This document shows positions 1 through 8,500 of a stretch of 64,000 nucleotides of DNA, in pieces (positions within the stretch are counted from its first letter, which is position 1; each line of letters begins with the position of its first letter). Source of the stretch: Planctomycetota bacterium (GTDB lineage Bacteria; Planctomycetota; UBA1135; GCA-002686595); NCBI GenBank assembly GCA_029259635.1, contig JAJDEU010000055.1, positions 50,969-114,968 of the forward strand. The letters run 5' to 3'. The notes beneath the pieces are model-generated. The model did no database searches, had not been told where the DNA came from, and saw only the letters and a program-made list of their open reading frames with translations. A program made the position numbers and the translations under genes.

Positions 1-2
1 TG

Positions 3-317
3 GTTCGAGCGCTCGAAGTGATCGAGCGCGACCTGCCGCCGGACTTTTGGCTCGACGAGCTCTCCAGTCGCTCGGCCTTCGAAGCCGCGCTTGGAATCGA
101 ACGCGGCGACGAACGCCCCGTGCTTCACCTCGAAGGCAAAGTGCGCGAGGGGACCGCAGCTCCCTCAGCTCTGTTCGAAGTCTTTCTCGCTCGGCTCGCC
201 GCCGAGCTCGATGGAGTCCGAGTCTTGCCCAGCCTGTCACCGTCGGGGGATCGCTTTACGCTCGATCTCACTCTCTTCAGTTCGCCCAAAAACGCCGAGC
301 CATCGACGGAGGGTTGA
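3..317 (+). CDS. PilN/GspL-like assembly protein, C-terminal part
   Basis: The reading frame is open to the left edge, so only the C-terminal ~104 residues are present. The segment RALEVIERDLPPDFWLDEL matches the stretch just after the membrane anchor and coiled coil of PilN-type proteins (pattern aL..l...lP...wL..l), followed by an alpha/beta domain ending in a hydrophobic strand. PilN and GspL belong to the inner-membrane platform linking the ATPase to the pseudopilus. Only 3 bases separate it from the next gene, and its last codons contain the next gene's ribosome site (GGAGGG at 308-313). The identification rests on this short piece and on the pseudopilin operon that follows. An internal GTG at 18 is not taken as the start because similarity runs upstream of it. 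Confidence 0.6.
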   Translation, partial: VRALEVIERDLPPDFWLDELSSRSAFEAALGIERGDERPVLHLEGKVREGTAAPSALFEVFLARLAAELDGVRVLPSLSPSGDRFTLDLTLFSSPKNAEPSTEG

Positions 318-320
318 GCC

Positions 321-1124
321 GTGGACCTGAACGACATTTGGCAGGAGAACAAGCGCTACTTCACCGGGGTACTCATCGGTGGGTTGGTCTTTCTCGTCGG
401 CATTCTCTTGATCCAGTCGCTCTACGGCGACGAGCTCAGTCAAGTTCGACGGTCGAAGGCGCGCGTCGAGCGCCAGCTCGGAGAAGCGCGCTATGGAACG
501 ACGGAGCGAGAGCTCGCTCGTTCGGAAAACGCCGCGCTCGCCTCCGCTCTTGACGAGCTCGCCACGGCGGTCGAGTTCCGAGCGCGCGATGACTTTCGGC
601 TCGACCCCGCGGCCGGCTCTTCGGTGAATCAATACCACCGGTCGGTGGCGCGCGTGCGCGAACGCCTGCTCTCCCGCGCCGGCCGGGCGAATCTGTTCCT
701 CGACGCCAATCTCGGTCTTCCGGATTTGTCGCCAGCCGAAGACGAGGAGATCGCGCGCTATCTCGATGCGCTCGATGCAGTTGCGCGAATAACGGAGTGG
801 GCGATCGCGTCGGGCGTGGAGCGCGTCGATGACGTGCGCATCCGGCTCGACCCCGGCTTCGGTTCACGCAAGGGCGTCGGCGCAGTCGAGCGCACGCGCG
901 TCGAGTTTGAATTCGCGGGCAGCGGTCTGGCGCTGACCCGTCTGCTGCGCGCGACACAGCGTCCCAAAGAGCACGGGCTCGCGCACACGGATCAACCGCT
1001 CTCCATTTATTCGCTCGAGCTTCGCCCCGCGCGCAATCGCGCGGAGAAGTCAAAGCTCACTCTCTCGATCGACCTCGTCAGGCTGCACGCCGCGGCGAGC
1101 TTCGCGGAGGATTCCCAGTCGTGA
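321..1124 (+). CDS. PilO/GspM-like inner-membrane platform protein
   Basis: This 267-residue protein has one N-terminal membrane helix (about residues 15-35), a charged heptad-like coiled coil (about 40-75) and a soluble alpha/beta C-terminal half. That is the PilO/GspM layout, and its place directly after a PilN-like gene is the usual one. It would pair with PilN in the periplasm to scaffold the pseudopilus motor. It starts at GTG 321, preceded by GGAGGG with 7-base spacing. The stop overlaps the next start (GTGA at 1121-1124), so translation is probably coupled. Sequence conservation in this family is low, so the call depends mostly on topology and position. Confidence 0.6.
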   Translation: MDLNDIWQENKRYFTGVLIGGLVFLVGILLIQSLYGDELSQVRRSKARVERQLGEARYGTTERELARSENAALASALDELATAVEFRARDDFRLDPAAGSSVNQYHRSVARVRERLLSRAGRANLFLDANLGLPDLSPAEDEEIARYLDALDAVARITEWAIASGVERVDDVRIRLDPGFGSRKGVGAVERTRVEFEFAGSGLALTRLLRATQRPKEHGLAHTDQPLSIYSLELRPARNRAEKSKLTLSIDLVRLHAAASFAEDSQS

Positions 1125-3952
1125 AATTGAGTCTTGCCAAAGAACCCGCGCTCCTCATCGGAGTCGCGCTGATCATCGGTGTCTTGTTTCTTCGGCTCGA
1201 CGCGGAGCCCGCGTCCCTGCGTGGCCGTAAAAAGGCAGAGGCGCTCGAGCTACAGGAGAGCCGCCTTCCCGATGTCGCGCGCGCGAAGCCGCGCATTGTC
1301 GGCAATGAAGCCGGAGCGAGCACCCGCGACCTCTTCGTGCAGCCGTCGGACACGCGTCCGCTGCCTCCGCTCGACTGGATCGATCCGCCGCGCGCGGAGC
1401 TCGCCGCGATCTTTCCGCCGCTCGACCCGGGCCCGGCTCCGGCGCTCTTTGGAGAGTTTCTGCGCCGCGAGATGGTTCGCATCGACTCGAGTGAGTCGGG
1501 CGCGACGCAGTTGGCATTGCCCGTGTTCGACGATCAGCTGGACTCAGGGCGCGGGGGATCGGATGTGAGTGGCGTACGATCTGCACTGCGCGAACTCGGC
1601 AAACGCATCGGTTCGGAGGAGGAGGACGCGACGCTCTCTCCCGCGGAACGGGCTGCACAGCGCGCGAGCTATCGACGCGTCTACGACTGGATCGAGTTGA
1701 GTGGCGCGATCACGATCTACGGCTCGATCGAAAACGATGATCGATTCGCGCTCTTCCTCGATGAACGGAGCGCCGCTCCCGTCGTGTTTCGGCAGATCAA
1801 TCCGACGACCGGACAGGAGAGCTTCCCCGGTCAACCGCCGATCAACTACGAGCAAGAGCGATTGACTGAGATCGGCCTTGCGCTGAATCGCAGCAACGAG
1901 CTGGAGCTCCGCTCGCGTCGCTTGAAGATGCTCGGCAGCACCCAGCGCGAGGTCTTGGCCTTCGCCGAGTATTGCCTGGAGTCGCGACTGGCCGCGCCGC
2001 GCGCCATGCAGCTCGCGCAAGAGGCGCTGATGCCGCTGATCGAGGCGGTCCCCGACGATCCCGCTCCGCGCTTGGCACTAGCGCGTACCTTTGAAGCCGA
2101 CTTCGAGTTCGAGGCGGCTTTTGTCGAGGTTCGAGCTCTCCTCGAGGAGTTTCCCGAGAACCCCGAGATCTACGTGGCGTTCGCCGAGCTCGAGCTGCGC
2201 TGTCTGCTCTTCGAATCCGCTGAAGAGCATTTGCTCGCCGCGCTCCGCCTCGACCGCACTTCCTCGCGAGCTCACTGGGTGCTCGGCCGCATGTACGGCA
2301 AGCGCGGAGAAACCGAACTCGCGCTGAATCATTTGGAGGCGGCCCAACGTCATATGGCGGAAGAGCTCGAGCCGCTCACCGTTCGCGTCGAGGTGCGCAC
2401 CGACCTGGCCGGCGCGCTGCTCGCGCGCGGTGAAATCGAGGCCGCCGCCCGTGAACTAGAGATCGCACGGCGCCTCGATCCGCTCGACCAGGAGACTCTG
2501 GCGGCGCTGATCCACTGCGCGATCATCGACCCTGCACTCGTCGGAATCACTGCGCCCGCACGCGGAGCTGGCGCACCGGAGGCGGCACTCGAGACCTGGC
2601 TGCAGCCGATCTCCGACGTCGTGCGCGAGCGCGAGTCTTCGGATGGTTCACTCGGCTTGCGATTCGAGCTCTTGATGGCGATTGGCCTGTGGGATCTCGA
2701 GCACGGCGACGGGAGCTCGGCAAAGACGCGCTTCACCGCAGCCGCAATCGCGGATCCTCTTCGGGCTCACTTCGCTTCACGCGCTCTGTCCTACCTGTTC
2801 GAGACGGTCGGCGATCTGGAGGGTGCCATGTCGCTCATCGAGCAAGCGCTGGAGGGCAATCCGTCCGACGCGTGGAGCCTGTACCAACGCGGTCGACTGC
2901 AGGTCCTCTCGGGCGACCTCGACGGGGCACAAGCGAGTTTTGAAGCCGCGCTCGAACAAGACCTCGACTTCGACGACGCGCTGGTCGCACTCGGCGAGCT
3001 GCTCTTGGAGGACGGCGCCTATAACGACGCAAGCCGCTACTTCGAACGCGCGCTCTCGCGCGACACCGGCCGCGCGGAGGTCCACACACTAGAGGGATTG
3101 GTTCGCCTGCGCTCGGGGTCCTTCTTCGAAGCGCTGGCCTCTTTCGAGCGTGCGCTCGAATTGCGTTTCGATGATCCGGTCGCGCTCGGCGGCAAAGCCT
3201 GGGCGACCTATCGAACCGGCAACTCGGCCGAGGCGCTCATCCTGCTGGCACAGCTCGACGACTCGCGCCGAGCTTTTTCCGAAGAGGACGCGCATCGCAT
3301 CTGGGCGCGCGAACAGATCGCGCGCATCACCGATCATCTGGAGAAGGTCGCCTGGGGCGACGGCTTCGCGCGCACGGTGATTCGCAACGGCTGGCAGGTT
3401 GACGAGGGAGCCGGTCCGCTGGTCGGGCTCGAGGGCGAGACGGTGCGGCTCTCCGGCGTCTTCTCACGCGCGGGCAAGACGCGCATCTATCGCGAGTATC
3501 CCGCGGGCAGCTTCGTTTCGATCGAGGCTAGCGTGTGGATTCCCGCCGGCGCTCCGATTCGGGGAGGCCTGTTTGTCGCTCGCGAGCGACGACGTCAACG
3601 CGTCTGGACGACCGAGAGCGAGGTCTCGATTGCGCGGCATTCGGACGGAGCGCTCGAGGTTTGCATCGAGCGGTCGGCGACCACAGAGCCCGAGACGCTC
3701 AAGACGAACGAGATCGAATTTCCGACGGGGCGGTGGGTGCGCGTGCGCATCGAACGAACCGGAACGGTTGAAGAGCCGACGGTCGACGTCTTCCTCGGGG
3801 GCGTGCCGGTTGTGATCGGAGCGGACTTCCCGCAGCTCGGTCGTGGCGGGCAGCCGTTGCGCGTCGGCGTCTTCGCCGAGGGCGAGACCGGACGCGAGGT
3901 CGACCTCAAGCTCGACGACGTGGTCGTCGTCTACCGGGAGCTCGGCCAATGA
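1121..3952 (+). CDS. Membrane-anchored TPR protein with C-terminal ConA/LamG-like domain, in secretion operon
   Basis: The 943-residue protein starts at GTG. It has an N-terminal membrane anchor (about residues 8-25), a linker rich in Pro and acidic residues, a long array of TPR-like helical repeats (about 290-720), and a C-terminal all-beta region of about 190 residues. The tail ends in strands DLKLDDVVVVYRE, typical of concanavalin/LamG-like domains (the 'idnv.vy' ending). It sits where a PilP/GspC-type connector would be expected between the PilO-like gene and GspG, and overlaps both neighbours by 4 bases. I infer that it is a periplasmic part or accessory of the secretion machine, with TPRs for protein contacts and the ConA-like domain for glycan or protein binding. 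No enzymatic motif is visible. Confidence 0.55.
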   Translation: MKLSLAKEPALLIGVALIIGVLFLRLDAEPASLRGRKKAEALELQESRLPDVARAKPRIVGNEAGASTRDLFVQPSDTRPLPPLDWIDPPRAELAAIFPPLDPGPAPALFGEFLRREMVRIDSSESGATQLALPVFDDQLDSGRGGSDVSGVRSALRELGKRIGSEEEDATLSPAERAAQRASYRRVYDWIELSGAITIYGSIENDDRFALFLDERSAAPVVFRQINPTTGQESFPGQPPINYEQERLTEIGLALNRSNELELRSRRLKMLGSTQREVLAFAEYCLESRLAAPRAMQLAQEALMPLIEAVPDDPAPRLALARTFEADFEFEAAFVEVRALLEEFPENPEIYVAFAELELRCLLFESAEEHLLAALRLDRTSSRAHWVLGRMYGKRGETELALNHLEAAQRHMAEELEPLTVRVEVRTDLAGALLARGEIEAAARELEIARRLDPLDQETLAALIHCAIIDPALVGITAPARGAGAPEAALETWLQPISDVVRERESSDGSLGLRFELLMAIGLWDLEHGDGSSAKTRFTAAAIADPLRAHFASRALSYLFETVGDLEGAMSLIEQALEGNPSDAWSLYQRGRLQVLSGDLDGAQASFEAALEQDLDFDDALVALGELLLEDGAYNDASRYFERALSRDTGRAEVHTLEGLVRLRSGSFFEALASFERALELRFDDPVALGGKAWATYRTGNSAEALILLAQLDDSRRAFSEEDAHRIWAREQIARITDHLEKVAWGDGFARTVIRNGWQVDEGAGPLVGLEGETVRLSGVFSRAGKTRIYREYPAGSFVSIEASVWIPAGAPIRGGLFVARERRRQRVWTTESEVSIARHSDGALEVCIERSATTEPETLKTNEIEFPTGRWVRVRIERTGTVEEPTVDVFLGGVPVVIGADFPQLGRGGQPLRVGVFAEGETGREVDLKLDDVVVVYRELGQ

Positions 3953-4587
3953 CGCGGCCGCAGAAGATGAGCTTCGGCGCGCGCGCCGGCTTCACGTTGA
4001 TCGAGATGATCGCGGTGCTCCTAATCCTGTCGATTCTCGTGGGCGTCTTCTTGGTGAATATCGCGGGTACTCAGGAGCTGGTCGAGGTTCAGCTCATGCG
4101 CACGCAGCTCGAACAAATCTCGCTCGCCGCTAGCGAGTACGAGGTCGAAGAGGGCGACTATCCGCCGAGCCATTTTGACGAGCGCACCGGTCCGGCGCCC
4201 AATCCGATCAACCTGGGGATCGAGCGCATGCTGATCGCGCTCTGGTCCGACGGACTGGAGGGCTGCGGACTCTCGCCGGATGACCTCGACAACCTCGACG
4301 GCGATCGCAGCGCGAACCGGCTCAGCGACCTGCCGACCTCGGATCTCTTCGAGCTCCTCGATGCATGGGGCAACCCGATCGCCTACTTCCATCACACCGA
4401 CTACGAGCGCGAAGACGTCTACCAGACCTTTGACACGCTGACCGGCGAGCGCGAGGAGGAGAAGGTCCGGGCGCTGAAGAACCCAAAGACCAAGCTCTTC
4501 TTCGAGCACCGAAAGTTTCAACTGATCTCGGCCGGCCCCGACGGGCTCTTCATGACCGAGGACGATATCACCAACTTCAAACGATGA
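3949..4587 (+). CDS. gspG: Major pseudopilin GspG-like
   Basis: This 212-residue protein carries a class III prepilin signal: a short basic leader, then AGFTLIEMIAVLLILSILVG with the cleavage Gly before Phe and Glu at +5, cut and N-methylated by a PilD-type peptidase. The soluble part includes LLDAWGNPIAYF, the hallmark LLDpWGnPy-type motif of GspG, and ends with a 'SAGPDG...TEDDI' segment typical of the calcium-binding C-terminus of the major pseudopilin. It is longer than usual GspG (about 140-150 residues) because of an extra segment before the WGNP motif. It overlaps the previous gene by ATGA and the next one by ATGA. Confidence 0.88.
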   Translation: MTRPQKMSFGARAGFTLIEMIAVLLILSILVGVFLVNIAGTQELVEVQLMRTQLEQISLAASEYEVEEGDYPPSHFDERTGPAPNPINLGIERMLIALWSDGLEGCGLSPDDLDNLDGDRSANRLSDLPTSDLFELLDAWGNPIAYFHHTDYEREDVYQTFDTLTGEREEEKVRALKNPKTKLFFEHRKFQLISAGPDGLFMTEDDITNFKR

Positions 4588-5594
4588 ATCTGCGGCCGAA
4601 CTCCTCGCCCCGCCGGCGCTTCGACACGCGCGGCATGACGCTGCTCGAGCTGTTGCTCGTGATGGTGGTGATGGGAGTGGTCATGGGGCTCGGCGTGGGA
4701 ACCTTCGCGTCGCTCGATCCGGGACGCGGAACGGCGGCCTCGACCGTCCGAGGCACGCTGCGCTCGGCGGTTCAATCGGCGAAGGCAAACCGAGCTCCGG
4801 CCGTGGTTCAGCTCGATGCGAAGACGGGTGAGCTAACTCCGCGCGGCCTCGTCACCGTCGGTACCTGGCACTTCGAAGGCCTCGGGCTGCGCGGTGCCTT
4901 CGGGGTTGACGGGATCGGCACCGACATCGAGAAGTCGCCGGGAGTTCTGGGTGAAGCGCTGGAGTTCCCCGCGGGCGCGCGGGCGCGAGCGGAGTTCGCG
5001 ATTCAAGACGATCCCTCCTTCGAGTTTTCGGGGGGCTTCGCCATCGAGTGCCAAATCGCGCCCGACGCGGCGAGCTCGGCACACGCGATCAGCGTCGGAA
5101 ATGTGTTCGGCTTGTACGTTCTCGCAACCGGCGCCGTACGCGTCTGGTTCTACAGCGTGGACCAGGATGGCGAACAGAGTGGGCAGGTCGTGCTCGACAG
5201 CGACGCCGCTGTGCTCTTGCCCGGAGAGTGGTCGAAGGTGCGGGTGGAGTACGACCGGCGAGAGCTCTTGATCGTCGTCGATGGTGTGCGCGTCGCGCGC
5301 ATGGAGGCGAGCGAGGAAGTCGCTCGAGTGCAGGCGCCGATGATTCTCGGCGGCGGACAAAAACCCTTCGTCGGACGCATCGACGAGCTCGTGCTCTCGG
5401 CTTGGACGATCGGCGAGATACGAAAGTTGCCGGCGTCGGTGGTACTGGACAAAGAGACGGCCGCCGAGATTGGCTTCGATGCGGCCGGTCACCTCGACGC
5501 GCGGCGTCATCCCGAGCCGCTCGAGCTGGGACTGACCCACTTGAGCGGTCGCCGCGAGACGGTGAGAGTCGGACGTTGGGGGACGATCGAATGA
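4584..5594 (+). CDS. GspH-like pseudopilin fused to LamG/ConA-like domain
   Basis: The N-terminus has a prepilin signal (RGMTLLELLLVMVVMGVVMG; cleavage after Gly, Met at +1, Glu at +5), followed by a helix segment (TVRGTLRSAVQSAKANRAP) like the alpha-helix of GspH-type minor pseudopilins. Instead of the usual short beta domain, residues about 90-280 read as a jelly-roll lectin-like (LamG/ConA) domain: 'ALEFPAGARARAEF', 'FEFSGGFAIECQI', 'GEWSKVRVEYD', 'LLIVVDGVRVARM', 'PFVGRIDELVLS'. The ending 'g.IDel.ls..' is typical of that fold. The total of 336 residues is about twice a normal GspH. Coupled to neighbours by 4-base overlaps on both sides. Confidence 0.72.
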   Translation: MNLRPNSSPRRRFDTRGMTLLELLLVMVVMGVVMGLGVGTFASLDPGRGTAASTVRGTLRSAVQSAKANRAPAVVQLDAKTGELTPRGLVTVGTWHFEGLGLRGAFGVDGIGTDIEKSPGVLGEALEFPAGARARAEFAIQDDPSFEFSGGFAIECQIAPDAASSAHAISVGNVFGLYVLATGAVRVWFYSVDQDGEQSGQVVLDSDAAVLLPGEWSKVRVEYDRRELLIVVDGVRVARMEASEEVARVQAPMILGGGQKPFVGRIDELVLSAWTIGEIRKLPASVVLDKETAAEIGFDAAGHLDARRHPEPLELGLTHLSGRRETVRVGRWGTIE

Positions 5595-8500
5595 GAGGCT
5601 TACGGACAGGAGGGCGCTTCTCTTCAGAGCGCGGCGGGTTCGCGATGATCGCCGTGCTGCTCGTACTCCTCGCGCTGTTCGTCCTCGCGACGCCCTACCT
5701 CCTGGGGATTCGACGCGCGGACCGCGAGAGCGAGCGCGTCTTCGACCGCATGTCCGCGCGCCTCGCGCTCGACGATGCTGCGCGCCACGCCCGCGCTCGA
5801 CTCGACGCGACTCATCCCGCGGTAGACACGTCGCCGTACTGGGATTCGATGGACGAGCTCGCGATCGACAATCATCTCGACCCCGAGTTCGTGAACGCGA
5901 ACGATCCGAATGGAGTCATGTGGGATCTCGATGCCACCGACCTCTCGGGGCGGGTGGATCTGGGCAGCGCATCGCCCGGCGTGCTCGCGAACCTGATGGG
6001 TGGGCACACTTGGCTCGCCAAAGCTGCATCGGAGGAGGACGCGTCCCTGAAGACCGCGTCGACCCGCGGCTTCGCGGGTGAGGGGTTTTTGTGGGTCGGT
6101 GGCGAGCGCATGGCTTACTTGGAGAGCGACGGCTCGACCTTCGGCAAGCTCGAGCGGGAGCTCTTCGGCGACGCGAATACGGACGCGGTGAATCCCGACT
6201 GCGACTTCGCGCGGCCGCGCGCTCACGATGCCGGCGCGCCGGTGCTCGGTCTCGAGGCCTTCGCTCTTCCCCTGTGGCGCATTCGTGCCGAGACGGCGAA
6301 GTGGCGGACGCCGGCGGACTTCGAGCAGGTAAGAGAGGCGTTCGACGAGTCCATCAGTGGGCCCGCCGACGAGCTGGCCTTCATGCTGCTGAAGGGTGGC
6401 GCGACGACTTTCGGTGGACTCGGGGCGGGGCCGCGTTGGCAGCGCGCGACTCGGCTGGTGGACTCCGTGGTCGGCGGCAACGACTGCGCGCTGCGTGTCG
6501 AAGAAGCGCACTACTTCAATCCGGGTACGACCGTTCAGATCTCGAATGGCGCGATCTCGGAGATGGCGATCGTGCGCGAGGTCATCGGTTCGGTGGTCAA
6601 GCTCGAACGCGTGCTGCTCGGCGACTACGACGCCTTCGACGCGGTGGTTCGGCCGCTCGCTCGGCGTCCCGTCAATCTGAACAGCGCGCCGCCCGAGGTT
6701 CTGCACGCGCTCTTTCTCGGACTCAAGCTGCGTCGCAGAAACGCGCGCATCACCGACCGCGAAGCGAATCAGTTGGTGGACTCGGTGCTCGTGAGTAGGC
6801 CCTTCACCGGCTTCGAAGACTTCTTGAACCGCGTCGTTCTGCCGGCGGCGGGGCTGGAGCAGGGTGGCGCTGGCGAGAACAGCTTCATGGATGCGGTCGA
6901 TGCCGAGGCGCTCTATCGAAACGGACTGAACGCGAACGACCGCGCGCTCGAGTTCTCCACGATGCCCTTTGCGTTTACCACGCGCGGAACTTTTGGACTC
7001 TCGCTGCGCAGCTCGATCAACGCGAAAAGCGGAATCGAGCGCGCTTCGCTGGAGCGCGAGCAGGTCGAGGTGATGGTTCCGCAGCGCGAGCTGATGCGCC
7101 TGTGGACGCGGCAGGAGGATTTCGATGAGGAGCTGCGGCTCTCGCGCGAGGCGCCGCTCTGGTCAACCGGTCCGTCGGCCACTTCACTCGCGTCGAACGG
7201 AGCGAATCCGCCCTCGCGCTTTGCCGCACACTTTGGGACGTTGACCGAGGGCGCGCTGATGGGTGAGCTCGCCCCGGGCTTTGCCTCGCGCGACGAGCAC
7301 GGCTGGGCGCAGCTCTTCGCGACGCGCACCGACGACCGGGAGACCGACTACCACTCACGCCATGTCGAACACATGGACCGCGAGACCTCGAACCTCGAGG
7401 GCATGGACTTTTCGCGCGCCGGCGCTTATGCGGCGAATGCCTCGGATCCGGACGTCGAGTGGACGGGCGCACAGGGCGACTTGCTGCGGCCGTTCTCCTT
7501 TGCGATGTGGGTCAAGCCCCAGCTGCGTGCGTCAGGTGCGCTCTACTTCGATCTGGGAGATTCGGCCTACCCGGACACGGATCGTGTGTCGCTCAGCGAA
7601 GAGGGCACCGATCTCTTGGTCAGTGTGCTCGATGCCGGCGGCGATCACCGGCTGAGCGTTCTCGAAGAGCGCACCGAGGTCCGCGTTCCGATCGAGCACT
7701 TTCCGCTCAACACCTGGACGCATTTGTCGATAGACGTGCGCGGCAGTCGGCCGGATCAGATCACGGTTCTGGTCGATGGTATGGCGCGCGGTGAGACGAG
7801 CGGGCTGACGAAGCTCGCGACGAACTTGGGCGAGACGGCGACTACGATTCAGGTGGACTCGACGGAGGGCTTCGGCGCGGTGGGCGAGCGTTGTGTCGTT
7901 CAGATCGGAAACGAGATCATCGAGGCCGAGGTGATGGGTCCGACGACGCTGCTCGCGACGCCGTATGTCGACGGAATGAACGCCGGCATCGGCGGGCGGG
8001 CGGCGCGGGAGCAGGAGTTGTGGAGGTCAGACGGCAGCGAGCAGCTCAACCAAGGTATCGGTGTTGTTCGCAACCACCCGGCGCTCTCCGCGGTTCAGCT
8101 CTTTGGCTACAGCCGCGCGCTCCGCTCTTCGGCTCCGGTGGGGGCGACGAGCTTGCCCACACCGCTCGGTCCCTTTGCGGTGGCGGAAGTGCACACGGTG
8201 GAAGGGGGGACCCTGCACGAAGGTGATTTGATCGAGGTGGAGGGGCTGAACGGAGCGCGCAGGTTGGGAACCGGAATCAAGGGGCGAAGCAGCAACGCGA
8301 CCGGACTGGTCTTACGACGTGGCGATGATCCCGGGAGTGGGGACACATCCTTTCTTTCGGCGTTCAATACCAGCGGCGGCTACGCGATGTTAGTTCAGCG
8401 AGAGATGATCATTACGTTCGACAACTCGCCCACGCAAAGAGAGACGATTCATGGCGAACCGCTCGGCGGAATGGAGCTCATTCGCTATACGGGCATTAAG

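Noticed and set aside
5048..5590. Upstream extension of the GspK-like reading frame
   Set aside because: This part is Arg-rich, lies within the GspH-LamG gene in another frame, and the prepilin signal begins only after ATG 5591.
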